Shown here piece by piece: positions 22,823 to 32,687 of a DNA stretch of 64,000 nt. Origin of the DNA: Platanthera guangdongensis. Its lineage: Eukaryota > Streptophyta > Magnoliopsida > Asparagales > Orchidaceae. Where the stretch lies: NCBI GenBank assembly GCA_039583875.1, contig CM077158.1:119905900-119969899 (forward strand), read 5' to 3'. The notes under the pieces are model-generated. The model had not been told where the DNA came from. It worked only from the letters and a program-made list of their open reading frames with translations, and made no database searches. The position numbers were made by a program, and so were the translations under genes. Each line of letters starts with the position of its first letter. Positions within the stretch are counted from its first letter, which is position 1.

Positions 22823-22835
22823 TTTTCTTGTAGTG
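22823..22835 (-). repeat. CACTA right terminal inverted repeat
   Basis: Plus strand ttttcttgtagtg, the complement of the left end, followed by the tat target duplication at 22836-22838. Confidence 0.95.
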
Positions 22836-22838
22836 TAT

Positions 22839-23474
22839 TCTTAGCAAAGCACCTGTCGTCGGCGCAGCACATAGCCATGGAAAATGAGTTTCAGTGTTTA
22901 ACTTAGGGAGAAAGTAGTGTCGATACCTACTTACATAAGTTTATAAGATTGGGACGCTATGTAGGGTCCATCTTTGCTGAAGAAAAGCGCAAAACTAATA
23001 GGTTCTACAAAGGGCTGCAGGATGAGCTGTGATTCCTGCTCTTGAGTTTGGTGAAACAAGGGTTCCAAGCATTGGTGGATACAACCCGTGCATTGGAGAA
23101 AGACATGAAAAGGGTGTAGCGAAAAAGGGACTTGGCTGTGACAAAGCGCGAGTTCAAAGTGTCGCACATGGGAAAATCTGGTTACTGCAAGAGATGGAGT
23201 AAGAAGTCCAAGTCATCTGGATAGACACCCTCTACTGTTCCTTCTGGAGCAACTTCGTGGTAAGGCCCGCGTACATGTTATACCTTCAGTAAACGAAGAC
23301 ACTTTGCCCGTGATTGTCAGAGTGGTCCTCCAAAGGGTGATAAGAAGGCAGGAGCAACGTATGCTGAAAAGGGAAAGGCGGTGGAGTCCACTATATCCCC
23401 CAATGCTCCAGCTCAACCGTGGGTGTACAGCGTTGGCAAACAGGACGCCATAAAGCAAAATGACGTCGTCACAG
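22839..23474 (+). pseudogene. gag: D gag, 3' part with degenerate zinc knuckle
   Basis: This continues the gag broken at 16503: capsid C-terminal words (HKFIRLGRYVGSIF, RFYKGLQDEL) then a Lys/Arg-rich stretch and a decayed knuckle (CYTFSKRRHFARDC near 23275, in which the second Cys is lost). Stops occur near 22900, 23030 and 23118. The end, VVTG, lies against a GT splice-donor-like site at 23475. Confidence 0.82.
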
Positions 23475-23553
23475 GTACGAGTTAAGATATTATTTTAATA
23501 CTCTTTATATTTCATACCTTGTGTGTAGATTTTGTACGATTTGTTTGTATTAG
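23475..23553 (+). other. Putative intron of D at the gag/protease junction
   Basis: 79 bp, ACAG/GTACGAG...TGTATTAG/GC. Removing it joins the gag frame to the protease frame in phase 1. Equivalent phase-1 candidates occur in B (53695-53789) and C (47966-47849), after the same short gag ending (V-I/T-A/T-G). Confidence 0.5.
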
Positions 23554-23912
23554 GCTTTATACTTATTCGGGACTGTACGGCGAGAGCACTATTTGATACA
23601 GGTGTTTCACATTCGTTTCTATCTAAGGACTTCGTGTCTCGGATTGGAGTGCCTACTCATGTGCCGACAGAGAGTCTATCGATATTGTTGCCCAATGGAT
23701 GCATGATGCGGACAAATAGGTCTTGCTGTATTGAGGTACAAATAGGAAGTAGGTATTTCGGATTAGAATCATTTATGTTGCCGATATCGGAGTTTGATGT
23801 TATCTTGGGTATGGACTGGCTCTCGGAGCAGCGTGCCTTTATAGATTTCAACTCAAAGGAGATCACACTAGGACAGCATACCAAGCTAGAGACTAAATTC
23901 GCTGGCATGTGA
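23554..23912 (+). pseudogene. pol: D aspartic protease
   Basis: The frame contains ARALFDTGVSHSFLSKDFV (the usual Ala after Asp-Thr-Gly is Val), ILLPNGCMM, and FDVILGMDWLSEQRAFIDF, the ends of a gypsy retropepsin. A TGA at about 23910 separates it from the next segment, which stays in the same frame. The protease would cut the Gag-Pol polyprotein. Confidence 0.9.
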
Positions 23913-23927
23913 GGATCGAGCAAGATA

Positions 23928-24860
23928 TTGATGTCTGCTCTCCAAGTCGTCAAAGCGTTTCGGAAGGGCGCGGAGCTATTCTTCATGCTTATAAAGGCTG
24001 TTGAGCCAAACGCCAGTATGAGTGATGTTCTGATTATATCGAAGTATGCTGATATGTTTCCTAAGGATCTTCTAGGGTTACCACTCCAACGGGAGATTGA
24101 CTTCTCTATTGAGTTGGTGCCAACTTAGAAACCTATGGCCCGCTCACTTTACAGTGTAGCGCCAAAGGAAATGGAGAAACTGAAAATCCAATTGCAAGAG
24201 TTGCTGGAGCAACGATATATACGCCCAAGTATGTCACCTTGCAGCGCACCTGTCCTCTTTGTGAAAAAGATGGACGGTAACCAATGTTTATGCATCGATT
24301 ATCGAGAACTGAATAAGCTGATGAAGAAGAACAAGTATCTGATACCATGAACTGACGACTTGTTCGATCAGCGAGTGGGATCAACTGTCTACTCTAAGCT
24401 GGACTTAAAGTCTAGCTATTACCAGTTGAGAATTAGGGAATGTGACATTCCCAAGATAGCGTTTGGAACACGCTACGGTCATTATGAGTTCACAGTAATT
24501 TCGTTTGGACTAACAAATGCACCTTCGGTGTTCATGGATCTAATGCACCGAACATTTCGAGAGTAATTGGACTTATTTGTAATCGTATTTATTAACGACA
24601 TTTGAGTGTATTCTTAGTCTGAAGAATATCATGTGAACCATTTATGAATGTTGTTGCACACCCTGAGAAGAAACAAGCTCTATGCCAAGTTCTCAAAGTG
24701 TGAGTTCTGGCTATCTTCAGTGGCTTTTCTTGGCCATGTGGTTAGTGGAGAAGTTATTGCGGTGGATCTGTCAAAGATAGTTACGTTACGGGAGTGGCCG
24801 GTGTTGTCTACGGTAGCAGAAGTCTAGAGTTTCCTTGGACTGGCGGGCTACTACAGATGT
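23928..24860 (+). pseudogene. pol: D reverse transcriptase, several stops
   Basis: One frame with stops at about 24128, 24350, 24566 and beyond. Recognisable words are [67 protein letters not shown] and [17 protein letters not shown]. The catalytic box reads FINDI-stop-VYS instead of FIDDILVYS (Asp to Asn plus a stop). The frame itself is largely kept, so decay has been mainly by substitution. Several stops fit C-to-T or G-to-A changes, for example IPRIDD to IP-stop-TDD. Confidence 0.9.
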
Positions 24861-25284
24861 TTTGTAGAAAACTTGTTGCGGATCGCCTTGCCTCTTACCA
24901 TACTAACGAGGAAAGAACAGAAGTTTGTTTGGACAGCAGAGTGCACGCGAGATTTTGAAGAGTTGAAGAGTCGCTTGACCACGACTCCAATATTGACGTC
25001 GCCATGTGGTTCAGTCAGCTTTGAAATTTATAGTGATGCATCAGGGAGCGGCTTAGGCAGCGTTCTTCTTCAGTTTGGAAAAGTGATTGCTTATGGCTCA
25101 TGCCAGTTGAAAGTACATGAGCGAAACTATCCCGTCCAAGACTTGGAGTTAGCGGAGGTGATAATTTGCACTTAAGCTGTGGCATCATTACTTATATGGC
25201 GTGAAAGTGGACATCTTAACAGACCATAAGAGCCTTAAGTATCTTCTGGATCATAAAGATCTAAATATATGATAACAGAGGTGG
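24861..25284 (+). pseudogene. pol: D RNase H
   Basis: The frame 24873-25175 contains [45 protein letters not shown] and [17 protein letters not shown]. The frame is lost at 25175 before the [12 protein letters not shown] region, which remains readable in another frame up to a stop near 25270. Confidence 0.88.
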
Positions 25285-26930
25285 ATGGAGTTCCTCGTAT
25301 ACTACACCTTCCAGATTCATTATACTCCCTGGAAGGGAAATGTGGTCTCAGATGCCTTGAGTCGTAGGACTCTAGTAAGGGCAAGTTGGTTGCAGATGAA
25401 GGATGAGCATCTAATCCAGGAGCTAGAGGCCATAGACATCTCTTGTGTGGACAAGAATGCTACAGCAAATGTGTTACTGAATTGGATGGAGGTACAATAT
25501 GATCTTGAGGACAGGGTTCAGCGAGCAATGGAACTTGATGAGAGTCTACAACGCTATGCAGTAGATGGGTCAAATGCCCAATTCTCTTTGGATGACGGCC
25601 ATTTGGGAAACAATGGTTGTTTGTGCATCCCGGATGTGGGTAAACTTTGTGAGGAATTAATGTACGAAGCACATTTTACAAAGTACTCGATTCACTCAGG
25701 GAGCACGAAAATGTACAAGGACATAAAGAGGGCATTCTGTTGGCCAGGTTTGAAGAAATATATAGCTAATTACAAGGCAAAATATCAGACTTGCGCCTTG
25801 GTAAAAGCTGAATGCTAGAAACTTAGCGGTTTCCTGAAGTCGTTACCAATTCCGGTATGGAAGTTCGATGACATTTTGATGGATTTCTTGCATGGACTGC
25901 CGACATCACAGAACGAAAACGATGTCGTCTGGGTGATCGTTGACCGATTAACAAAAGTGTCTCACTTCATACCAAACAGGAAGGACGATTCAGTGGAAAA
26001 ATTGGCCAAACTATACCTGGATAACATCATACGGTTACACGGCATGCCTCGTTGCATCGTCAGTGAATGAGATGGGAATTTTACATCAAGTGATTGGAGG
26101 CTAGTCCACCAACTGTTGGGTACCAAGTTACAATTTAGTGCGGCCTTCCATCCGCAAATGGATGGTCAGACCGAAAGGACCAACAGAATAATGGAAGATA
26201 TGCTCTATATGTGCGTTTTGGATTTCGGGAAGAGGTGGGAAGATCACCTCTATATGATTGAGTTTACCTATAACAATAGTTATCGAGCTAGCATACAGAT
26301 GGCATGCTTTGAAACTTTATACGGTAGGAAGTGTCGTACACCGTTAGCTTGGGTGGAAACAGGCGAGGCAAAGCTATATAAACGTAAAGAGGTCGAAGAA
26401 GCAAATTAGACCATACGTACTATACGAGAGCGGTTGTTAATAGCCCAAGATAGGAAAGCGAAGTACTACAATGCCAAGCACCAAAACGTGGAGTTTGCGG
26501 TTGGCGAGTGGGTGTACTTGAAGATCAAGCCCTTCAAAGGAGTATCTAGGATCTAGCACTTGAAAAAGTTGAGTCTGCGATATCTTGGTCCATTTAAAGT
26601 GGTTGAGCGAGTTGGAGAAGCTGCCTATCGGTTAGCTCTGTCTACGGAGATAAGTGGCTTGCATGATGTGTTTCACATATCGGTACTATGAAAAGCTGTG
26701 AAAGAGCCAGCTCAAGTGGTTGTTGTTGATCAAGTACCGGTCGATGGTCTGCTAATGACGAAAGTTCGGCCTATTTGGATCAAGGATATGGAGGTCAAGC
26801 AACTGCAAAACAAGATAATCGGGATGGTAAAAGTCCATTGGGATACTTGTGGCTGAGAAGAATTGACATGGGAGTATGAGCAAATCATGCGAGAGGAATT
26901 TCCTGAGTTGTTTTTGTAAATTCAAGTTGT
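25285..26930 (+). pseudogene. pol: D integrase and C-terminus
   Basis: The frames 25285-25818, 25876-26070 and 26116-26409 cover the end of RNase H (NVVSDALSRRT), the zinc region ([14 protein letters not shown], with CQTC altered to YQTC) and the core (MDFLHGLPTSQ, VDRLTKVSHFIPNRKDD). The VSDRDG word is broken by a stop near 26068. [13 protein letters not shown] and ETLYGRKCRTP follow. After 26409 the C-terminal words [11 protein letters not shown] and a chromodomain-like end (near 26830-26920) remain, with stops. Confidence 0.88.
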
Positions 26931-26987
26931 AAATATGTGTGATATTTTCCTGTACAGATATATCAAATTTCAGGATGAAATTTATGT

Positions 26988-27001
26988 AAGGAGGGGAGGT
27001 T
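26988..27001 (+). other. D polypurine tract
   Basis: aaggaggggaggt lies immediately before the 3' LTR start at 27002. Confidence 0.88.
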
Positions 27002-29216
27002 TGTAATGCCCCAAAAGTCCAAAGGACAAATTGGAAATTAATGCTCGGTGATAGCATTATCGCTGGCGTTAGCCTGTGAATTAAATCGACGAACCTCTCG
27101 AGCATCTACCGCATGGTGGTAGTAGAGGTTGTGCGTGGTGGTACCCCTCAATACTTTCGATGAAGCGTTAAGAGGACTACTACGAGGCGTTAGTGGGTTA
27201 ACGTATGACGGTACCACTCAACGTACTCAATGCATACAACGCTCTGAAGTGTTGAGAGGACTAACGCGAGGCGATAGTGGGCTAGTGCGTAGCACTATCA
27301 CCCAATACTTTCAACACGGTGTTGAGTGACTACCACGCGATGGTAGGAGTAATGTTCGGCGACAGCTCGGGTTTAAGTACCGCTTGGAGGTAGTAACTAA
27401 TGTGCATCGGTAGATGCCACATGGCAATAAGGTGGAGGCTATTTCGGAGTGACAGCACGATGCCGATTGGCCCAAGCGGCAACTGCCTGTGATACTGCGC
27501 GGCGGTAGCCTCCAGTTATAAGCTATGTTCAAGAGGTTGAATTCTCATTATTCTTTCTCTTAATTCTTATGTTTCTTGAGAGCAAGATGGCTGAGGCTAA
27601 GCTTTTCTAGCTAAGTGAAGGAGATCATGTGGTCAGGTTCAAGAGCCGAAGTAAGATCCGTCAAGTGGAAAGTGCGACTCTCCTTTCCATCTGAATAAAA
27701 GCTCGTTCATGGCTCCGAAACAGATTCCAAGGGTAATTATCTTCCTTCTTGGACAAGTGAAGTCCTTCTTTTGGCATATGCATGGAATCCTCCACCAACA
27801 GGTGGAGAATCGAGAGAATTCCTTGGGGTCGATTCGTGAAATCCCCAATGAGTCTTGCATATAGATCTGGAAATGTGTAGTGCGAAATAGTAATGTTGTG
27901 TGAATCCCATCTGGACAGGTTGATCTGGATTGGTGATGTTTATTTTGTGTGCCGGAGAAGAAACCGAGTATAAACAAGTAATTTATGGGATATGTGGGGT
28001 TGTACTTTTGAACTGAAAGTAGCAAGAAGTACTGGAGTTGCATTCCAGGAAAATACCCTTGAGATACCACAGTTTGCATGATTGTTGGATATCGTCGGGC
28101 GACAGTGAGTATTGCTAATGACGATAGCTCTTCGTGAGCTATTTGTGCTGTGAAAGTCCTGTATTTCTAGCATTGCAGGTTACTGCAGGGTTTTGGCTGG
28201 GTCTGGTACAAAACGTGACTTCTGTGGTTAACGCTTGACGACAGTGAGTATCGCTTGTGATAACTTCCAGATACCTTTTTTGATTATAAAGCCTATCTCT
28301 GGGAGACTGTAAGGCTAATCTGTGAGTTGCGAGCTCTTAATGGACAGTGAGTCGAACTGACAAGGGGATGCCGACCGTGTCATATTAGACATTGATTTGA
28401 TGTTTTGAGCAACAGGCAATGGATGAACTATATCTGTGTTATGGTTGCCTATCCAAATATCTAAGTTATTGGCATTTGTTAGGATCACATAAAGAGAGTC
28501 TTAGGTTATACGCTGTAAATACTAAAGTCTCAGGTCGGGGGCCGTAAAGACTGTGAATGCTCAAAGTTAACCATTATGTTTGGGACCTCTGAACGGTAGT
28601 GGGACCCTGGCAACATGTACATCAAAAATGTGCCCAGAGTGCATGGAATGTTTGGTCGTTGAGGCATTCGTTTGTGATATATTGAACTGTGCGTGAGTGC
28701 ACGTTCTTGTGATATATCTGCTTGTGAAGATGTTTTGCCTATAGGAAAGGAAAATCACTGCCCCGAGAAAAGGGTAAGGTCGTTATAAATTGGTCAGATG
28801 AATGTTGACCTTTGCCTTGTTTAACATCCTTGTGTTGGATTGTCCTTGTGCAGGGACTGGAGAGTCGAGCGGGAAATAGCCGGCTGAAGCCCTTGCTACT
28901 GCTATGCTGTCCCTCGAAGGCCGAATGAAGAAATTTTACTGTTTTCATGTGTGGCCGGCCTGGGTGCCGATATTTGTAATCTACACTGGTGAAATGTAAT
29001 TATAAGGCCTTAAGGCCATAACTTTTGTGTATTTGTTTGTGGACATTCAATTTGTATGAGTTAATGCAACCTTAAAGCTTCTGCTGGAATGCTCTGAATT
29101 AAGGTGCGAGTAGTCTTTTGATATTAACCTGTAATCTCGCTTCCTATTTGTGGAGTATGGTGTGGGCCCCGGTCGTACCCTCTATTATATTTCATGTAAC
29201 GGACGGAGGTGTTACA
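27002..29216 (+). repeat. D 3' LTR
   Basis: 2215 bp, collinear with 13576-15799 and with many substitutions and small indels relative to it. It ends gtgttaca followed by the acctt duplication at 29217-29221. It has no gene. The divergence from its partner is clearly greater than that between the B LTRs. Confidence 0.93.
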
Positions 29217-29221
29217 ACCTT

Positions 29222-30217
29222 GATCACTCAACGCTTTCTGACTTGGATCATTATTCTACCTCTAAGCGTTGAGAGCGTTGAGTGAGCCTTCCTCACTTAG
29301 CACCTCTGGACTTAGTCAAATTCTGACTTTCGTCGTCCAGCAATCTCTGTACGATTAGGCATTGAGTGAGCCTTCCTCAGTCAACGCCGCTGGACTTAGC
29401 CATTTCATCACCTGTCTGAAGCCGTTGAGTGAGCTGGCCTTACTCAATGCTTTTTGTCTTTGCTTGTCTTCTTTATTCGGCATTGAGTGAAATGGCTTCA
29501 CTCAATGCTTATGGACTTAGTCGATTTCTATCTTCCACTTAGTCTTTGACAGCAGTAACATGACTCAACGCTTTTATTGTCTGGCATTGAGAACGTCGAG
29601 TGAAGATTCATCACTCAACACTTCTGTACTTGCCCTCTCTCTATCATCTTAGGCTGTGTCATAACACGACACCTTCTTCTTTGGCGTCGAGTGAGTTGTG
29701 TTCACTCGAAGTTTCTGGACTTTGTCGAATAATCAGCTCGCCAATATTAAGGCTTTGATGGATTCAGCTATACTCGACGATGGTGTTGAGTGAACTGCCC
29801 TCACTCAACGCCCGTGGACTTGGCTGTAGAATTGCTTTGCAGACAGCATGGCTTTGACTTTCCACAACTAACTCAGTGCTTTATGGCATCTGGCGTTGAG
29901 TGAGCTGGCTTCACTCAACGTCTGTAGACTTAGGCAATTTCTAGCATATCCATCATCCTCCCTTGCATCTGGCATTGAGTGAACTGGCTTCACTCAATGC
30001 CTGTGGACTTAGACCAATTTCTGTCTCTCCATATCTTTACTTTGTGACCACTTATCACATCACTTGGAATACTTATCCTATCAATGTTACAAAGACTAAC
30101 CTGCATGCATGAACTTGAACATACATCAAATACAACTTTGTGTATTTCATTGATATGTTTGACTTCTACAAATCTGACTTCTACAAGTCTGGGCCATTGT
30201 AGGCAATGGAAACAACA
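29222..30217 (-). repeat. Copia-1 5' LTR, promoter-proximal part with hairpin array
   Basis: Continuation of the Copia-1 LTR interrupted by D. On the element strand it begins TGTTGTTTCC at 30217, comparable to TGTTGGGTAC in Copia-2. The next five bases, ctata (30218-30222), are the candidate target duplication; its partner lies outside the window. Positions 29222-30010 hold about ten short inverted repeats of the form ggcattgagtga...tcactcaatgcc (for example 29971-30001), spaced roughly 80-120 bp. Confidence 0.85.
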
Positions 30218-30841
30218 CTATAAAAGGTTTGTAGAAAACTTTTCACGGATAGCTCTTCCCCTCACACTTTGACTCATAAGGACCAGAAGTTTGCATGGAC
30301 TCAGGAGTGCATTCAAGCTTTTGATACCTTGAAGGAAAGGTTGATGTCGGCTCCAATCATAAGTCTTCCTAAAGGGACTGAAGGATTTCAGATTTTCAGT
30401 AACACGTCAGGTAGCAGTTTGGGTTGCGTGCTAGTGCAACATGGCAATGTGATAGCCTTTGGATCTAGACAGTTGAAACCTCATGAGATAAATTACCTCA
30501 TCCATGACTTGGAGTTGGCGACGGTAATCTTTGCGTTGAAGTTGTGGCGACACTATGTGTACGGTGCGAAGGTAGAGATCTTCGCGGACCACAAAATCCT
30601 AAAGTATCTTCTAGATAAAAAAGATTTGAACATGCGACAGCACAGGTGGGTCGAGTTCCTTGGGGACTACTACATGGTGATTCAGTATACGTCGGGCAAG
30701 GCCAACATGGTGGTTGATGCCTTGAGTAGGAAATATTCTAGACAAGGGAATTGGATTGAAGCTCATGATGAGCGGTTGGTGCAGGATTTTGAGTCCCTTA
30801 GCATTGAGTGTGTAGCAAAAGGCGAGTCTAGCATGGCTTAG
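30218..30841 (+). pseudogene. pol: Gypsy E RNase H (element truncated at left by Copia-1)
   Basis: The coding sequence starts in the middle of pol with [15 protein letters not shown], where Copia-1 entered. The RNase H motifs follow: FSNTSGSSLGCVLVQHGNVIAFG, KPHEINYLIHDLELATV, FADHKILKYLLDKKDLNMRQ and [17 protein letters not shown] one-base frame change lies near 30268 and a stop at 30839-30841. The first Asp of the usual FSDASG is Asn. The upstream part of E is not in the window; it lies beyond Copia-1 to the left. Confidence 0.9.
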
Positions 30842-32300
30842 TTGAACTGGATAGAGTTGTAGAGCGACTTGCCCGATCATATCTGGGAAGCGACTAGTGT
30901 GGACTTAGAGTTCCAACCATTTATGGAGGAAGCTCAAAAAGACGAGGGTAATACCTAGGAGATGGTTGGTGGGATCTTAAAAAAAGATGGAAGGGTATGT
31001 GTACCGTAGTTCGGCAAGCTCCATTAGGAGTTAATGTTTGAGGCCCATTTCACGAATTACTCCATTCACCCGTGCAATACAAAGATGTACTTGGATTTGA
31101 AGAAATCCTTTTGGTGGCCTGGTTTGAAGCGGGATATAGCTTTGTATGTGAGTCGGTGACAAACTTTTGCCTTAGTGAAGGATGAGTGTCAAAAACCAGG
31201 TGGGTTCCTGAAGCATCTTCCTATCCCTGAGTGAAAATTTGATGACATCTCCATGGATTTTGTTCATGACTTACCTCGGTCGCAGCAGGGAAATAATGTG
31301 ATTTGGGTGATCGTGGATCGCTTGACCAAACTGGCTCACTTCATCCCGAATTGGAAGGAGGACAGGGGGAGAAGCTGGTAGAACTGTACGTTTGCAATAT
31401 TATGTAGTTGCACAGAATTTCAAAGAGTATTGTTAGTGATCGTGATGGATGGTTTACGTCCAAGTGCTGGAGATTGGCACAAAAAAGTCTGGGCACAAAG
31501 CTCAAGTTTAGTACGGTGTTCCATCCTCAAACCGATGGTCAAACGGAAAGGATGAATCGTACAATGGACGATATGTTGAGAATGTATACTCTTTATTTTG
31601 GGAAGAGGTGGGAATATCATTTTTTCATGGTGGAGTTTGCCTACAATAATAGTTTCTAGGAGAGTATCAAGACGGCGCCATACGAGGCTTTGTGTGGAAG
31701 GCAGTGTCGAACACCGAGGTCAAGGATAGAGGCAGGGGACACAAAACTTTTGGGAAAATAAGTGATAGTCGATGTTTGTGAGTTGGTGCAAACTATTCAG
31801 GAGCGCATGAAGGTTTCTCGGGATCTGCATGCGAAGTATTTTAATGTGTGCCATAGGAACATGAAGTTCAGGGTGGGCGACTGCGTGTATCTAAAGATTA
31901 AGCCGTTCAAAGGTGTTTTGCAGATTCACCGACTTAAGAAGTTGAGTCCGAGGTTTTTGGGGTCATTCGAAGTCGTGGAACGAATTGGATAAGAAGCCTA
32001 ACGGTTGGCATTGTTCCCAGATCTGAGTGGATTACACGATGTCTTCCATGTTTCAGTTCTAAGGAAAGTCTTGGTGGAGACAAGTATTGTAGTTGAGTCA
32101 ATGGCAGTGCCGGTAGAAGAGGACTTGAGGACGAAAGTCCGTCTAGTCGACATAGAGAATTCAGAAGTTCGACAGTTGTGGAATAAAGAGGTTAAGCTCG
32201 TAAAGGTACGCTGGGATAACTGTGGGCAAGATGAATTCCCCTAAGAGCGAGAGCAAGTGATGTGGGAAGACTTTCTAGATCTCTTTGCATCAGTTATGCT
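30842..32300 (+). pseudogene. pol: Gypsy E integrase and chromodomain-like C-terminus
   Basis: Broken frames run through the zinc region (31060-31180), the core (31408-31659, with SIVSDRDGWFTSKCW and [12 protein letters not shown]) and the C-terminal part (31762-32244: [50 protein letters not shown]). Several stops and at least one frameshift are present, including one at the Trp of the chromodomain-like end. The sequence is closest to A1 among the elements here, as shown by the shared [11 protein letters not shown] and [14 protein letters not shown]. Confidence 0.9.
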
Positions 32301-32344
32301 TTGTTGTTTGACTATATGCTTAATTTCGAGGACGAAATTCTTTT

Positions 32345-32356
32345 AAGGGGGAGGAG
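32345..32356 (+). other. Gypsy E polypurine tract
   Basis: aagggggaggag, preceded by the gypsy word ttcgaggacgaaatt and followed by the LTR. Confidence 0.85.
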
Positions 32357-32687
32357 TTATAACACTCCAATTTTCTGGACTTGAGGCTCAGGGCATTATA
32401 GCGCGGCGGTAGGTCACTATCGCCCAGCGGTAGCCTTCTTGCATTGAGTGGAAGGCATTCAGTGGTAGGCGTTAAGTGCATGGAGTAGTAGGCGTCGAGT
32501 GTGTTGAGTAGTAGGAGTCGAGTGTGTCGAGTGGTAGCACACGACGTTAGCTAATTACCGCTCGGCGGTAGCCTTCAGGCGTTGAGTGGCAGGCATTGAG
32601 TTTGTCGAGTGGTAGCGTACGACGTTAGATAATTACCGCTTGGCGGTAACCTTCTTGCATTGAGATGAAAGGGTTGAGTGAGCTACC
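32357..32687 (+). repeat. Gypsy E 3' LTR, first 330 bp
   Basis: It begins ttataacactccaattt, a mutated TGTAACACT-type terminus. It has gcggcggta/taccgc words and repeated gttgagtg/gtcgagtg motifs like those in the D and Copia-1 LTRs. It is cut at 32687 by element F, leaving ctacc (32683-32687) as the candidate target duplication. The rest lies beyond the right end of the window. Confidence 0.82.

Larger units (their letters stand above)
16504..22835. mobile_element. CACTA (En/Spm-type) transposon, non-autonomous, containing a copia fragment
   Basis: The ends are 13-bp inverted repeats, CACTACAAGAAAA at 16504-16516 and its complement at 22823-22835. They are flanked by the 3-bp duplication tat (16501-16503 and 22836-22838), the hallmark of the CACTA superfamily. 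Both ends carry subterminal arrays of the word ttagtgac(g/a)aaa in both orientations. No transposase was found. The 6.3-kb interior is mostly a minus-strand copia element (16826-21731), plus about 700 bp of anonymous AT-rich DNA. It would need a transposase in trans. It splits D gag. Confidence 0.95.
13576..29216 (+). mobile_element. Ty3/Gypsy retrotransposon D, interrupted by a CACTA element
   Basis: This 15641-bp plus-strand element (about 9.3 kb without the CACTA insertion) has LTRs 13576-15799 and 27002-29216. They begin tgtaatgccccaaaag and end ggtgttaca. The 5-bp target duplication acctt is perfect at 13571-13575 and 29217-29221. The order PBS, gag, protease, RT, RNase H, integrase, polypurine tract is intact, but nearly every domain contains stops. 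It sits in the LTR of Copia-1. Its gag is split at 16503/22839 by the CACTA transposon. LTR divergence and many stops suggest it is older than B and C, which is inference. Confidence 0.95.
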
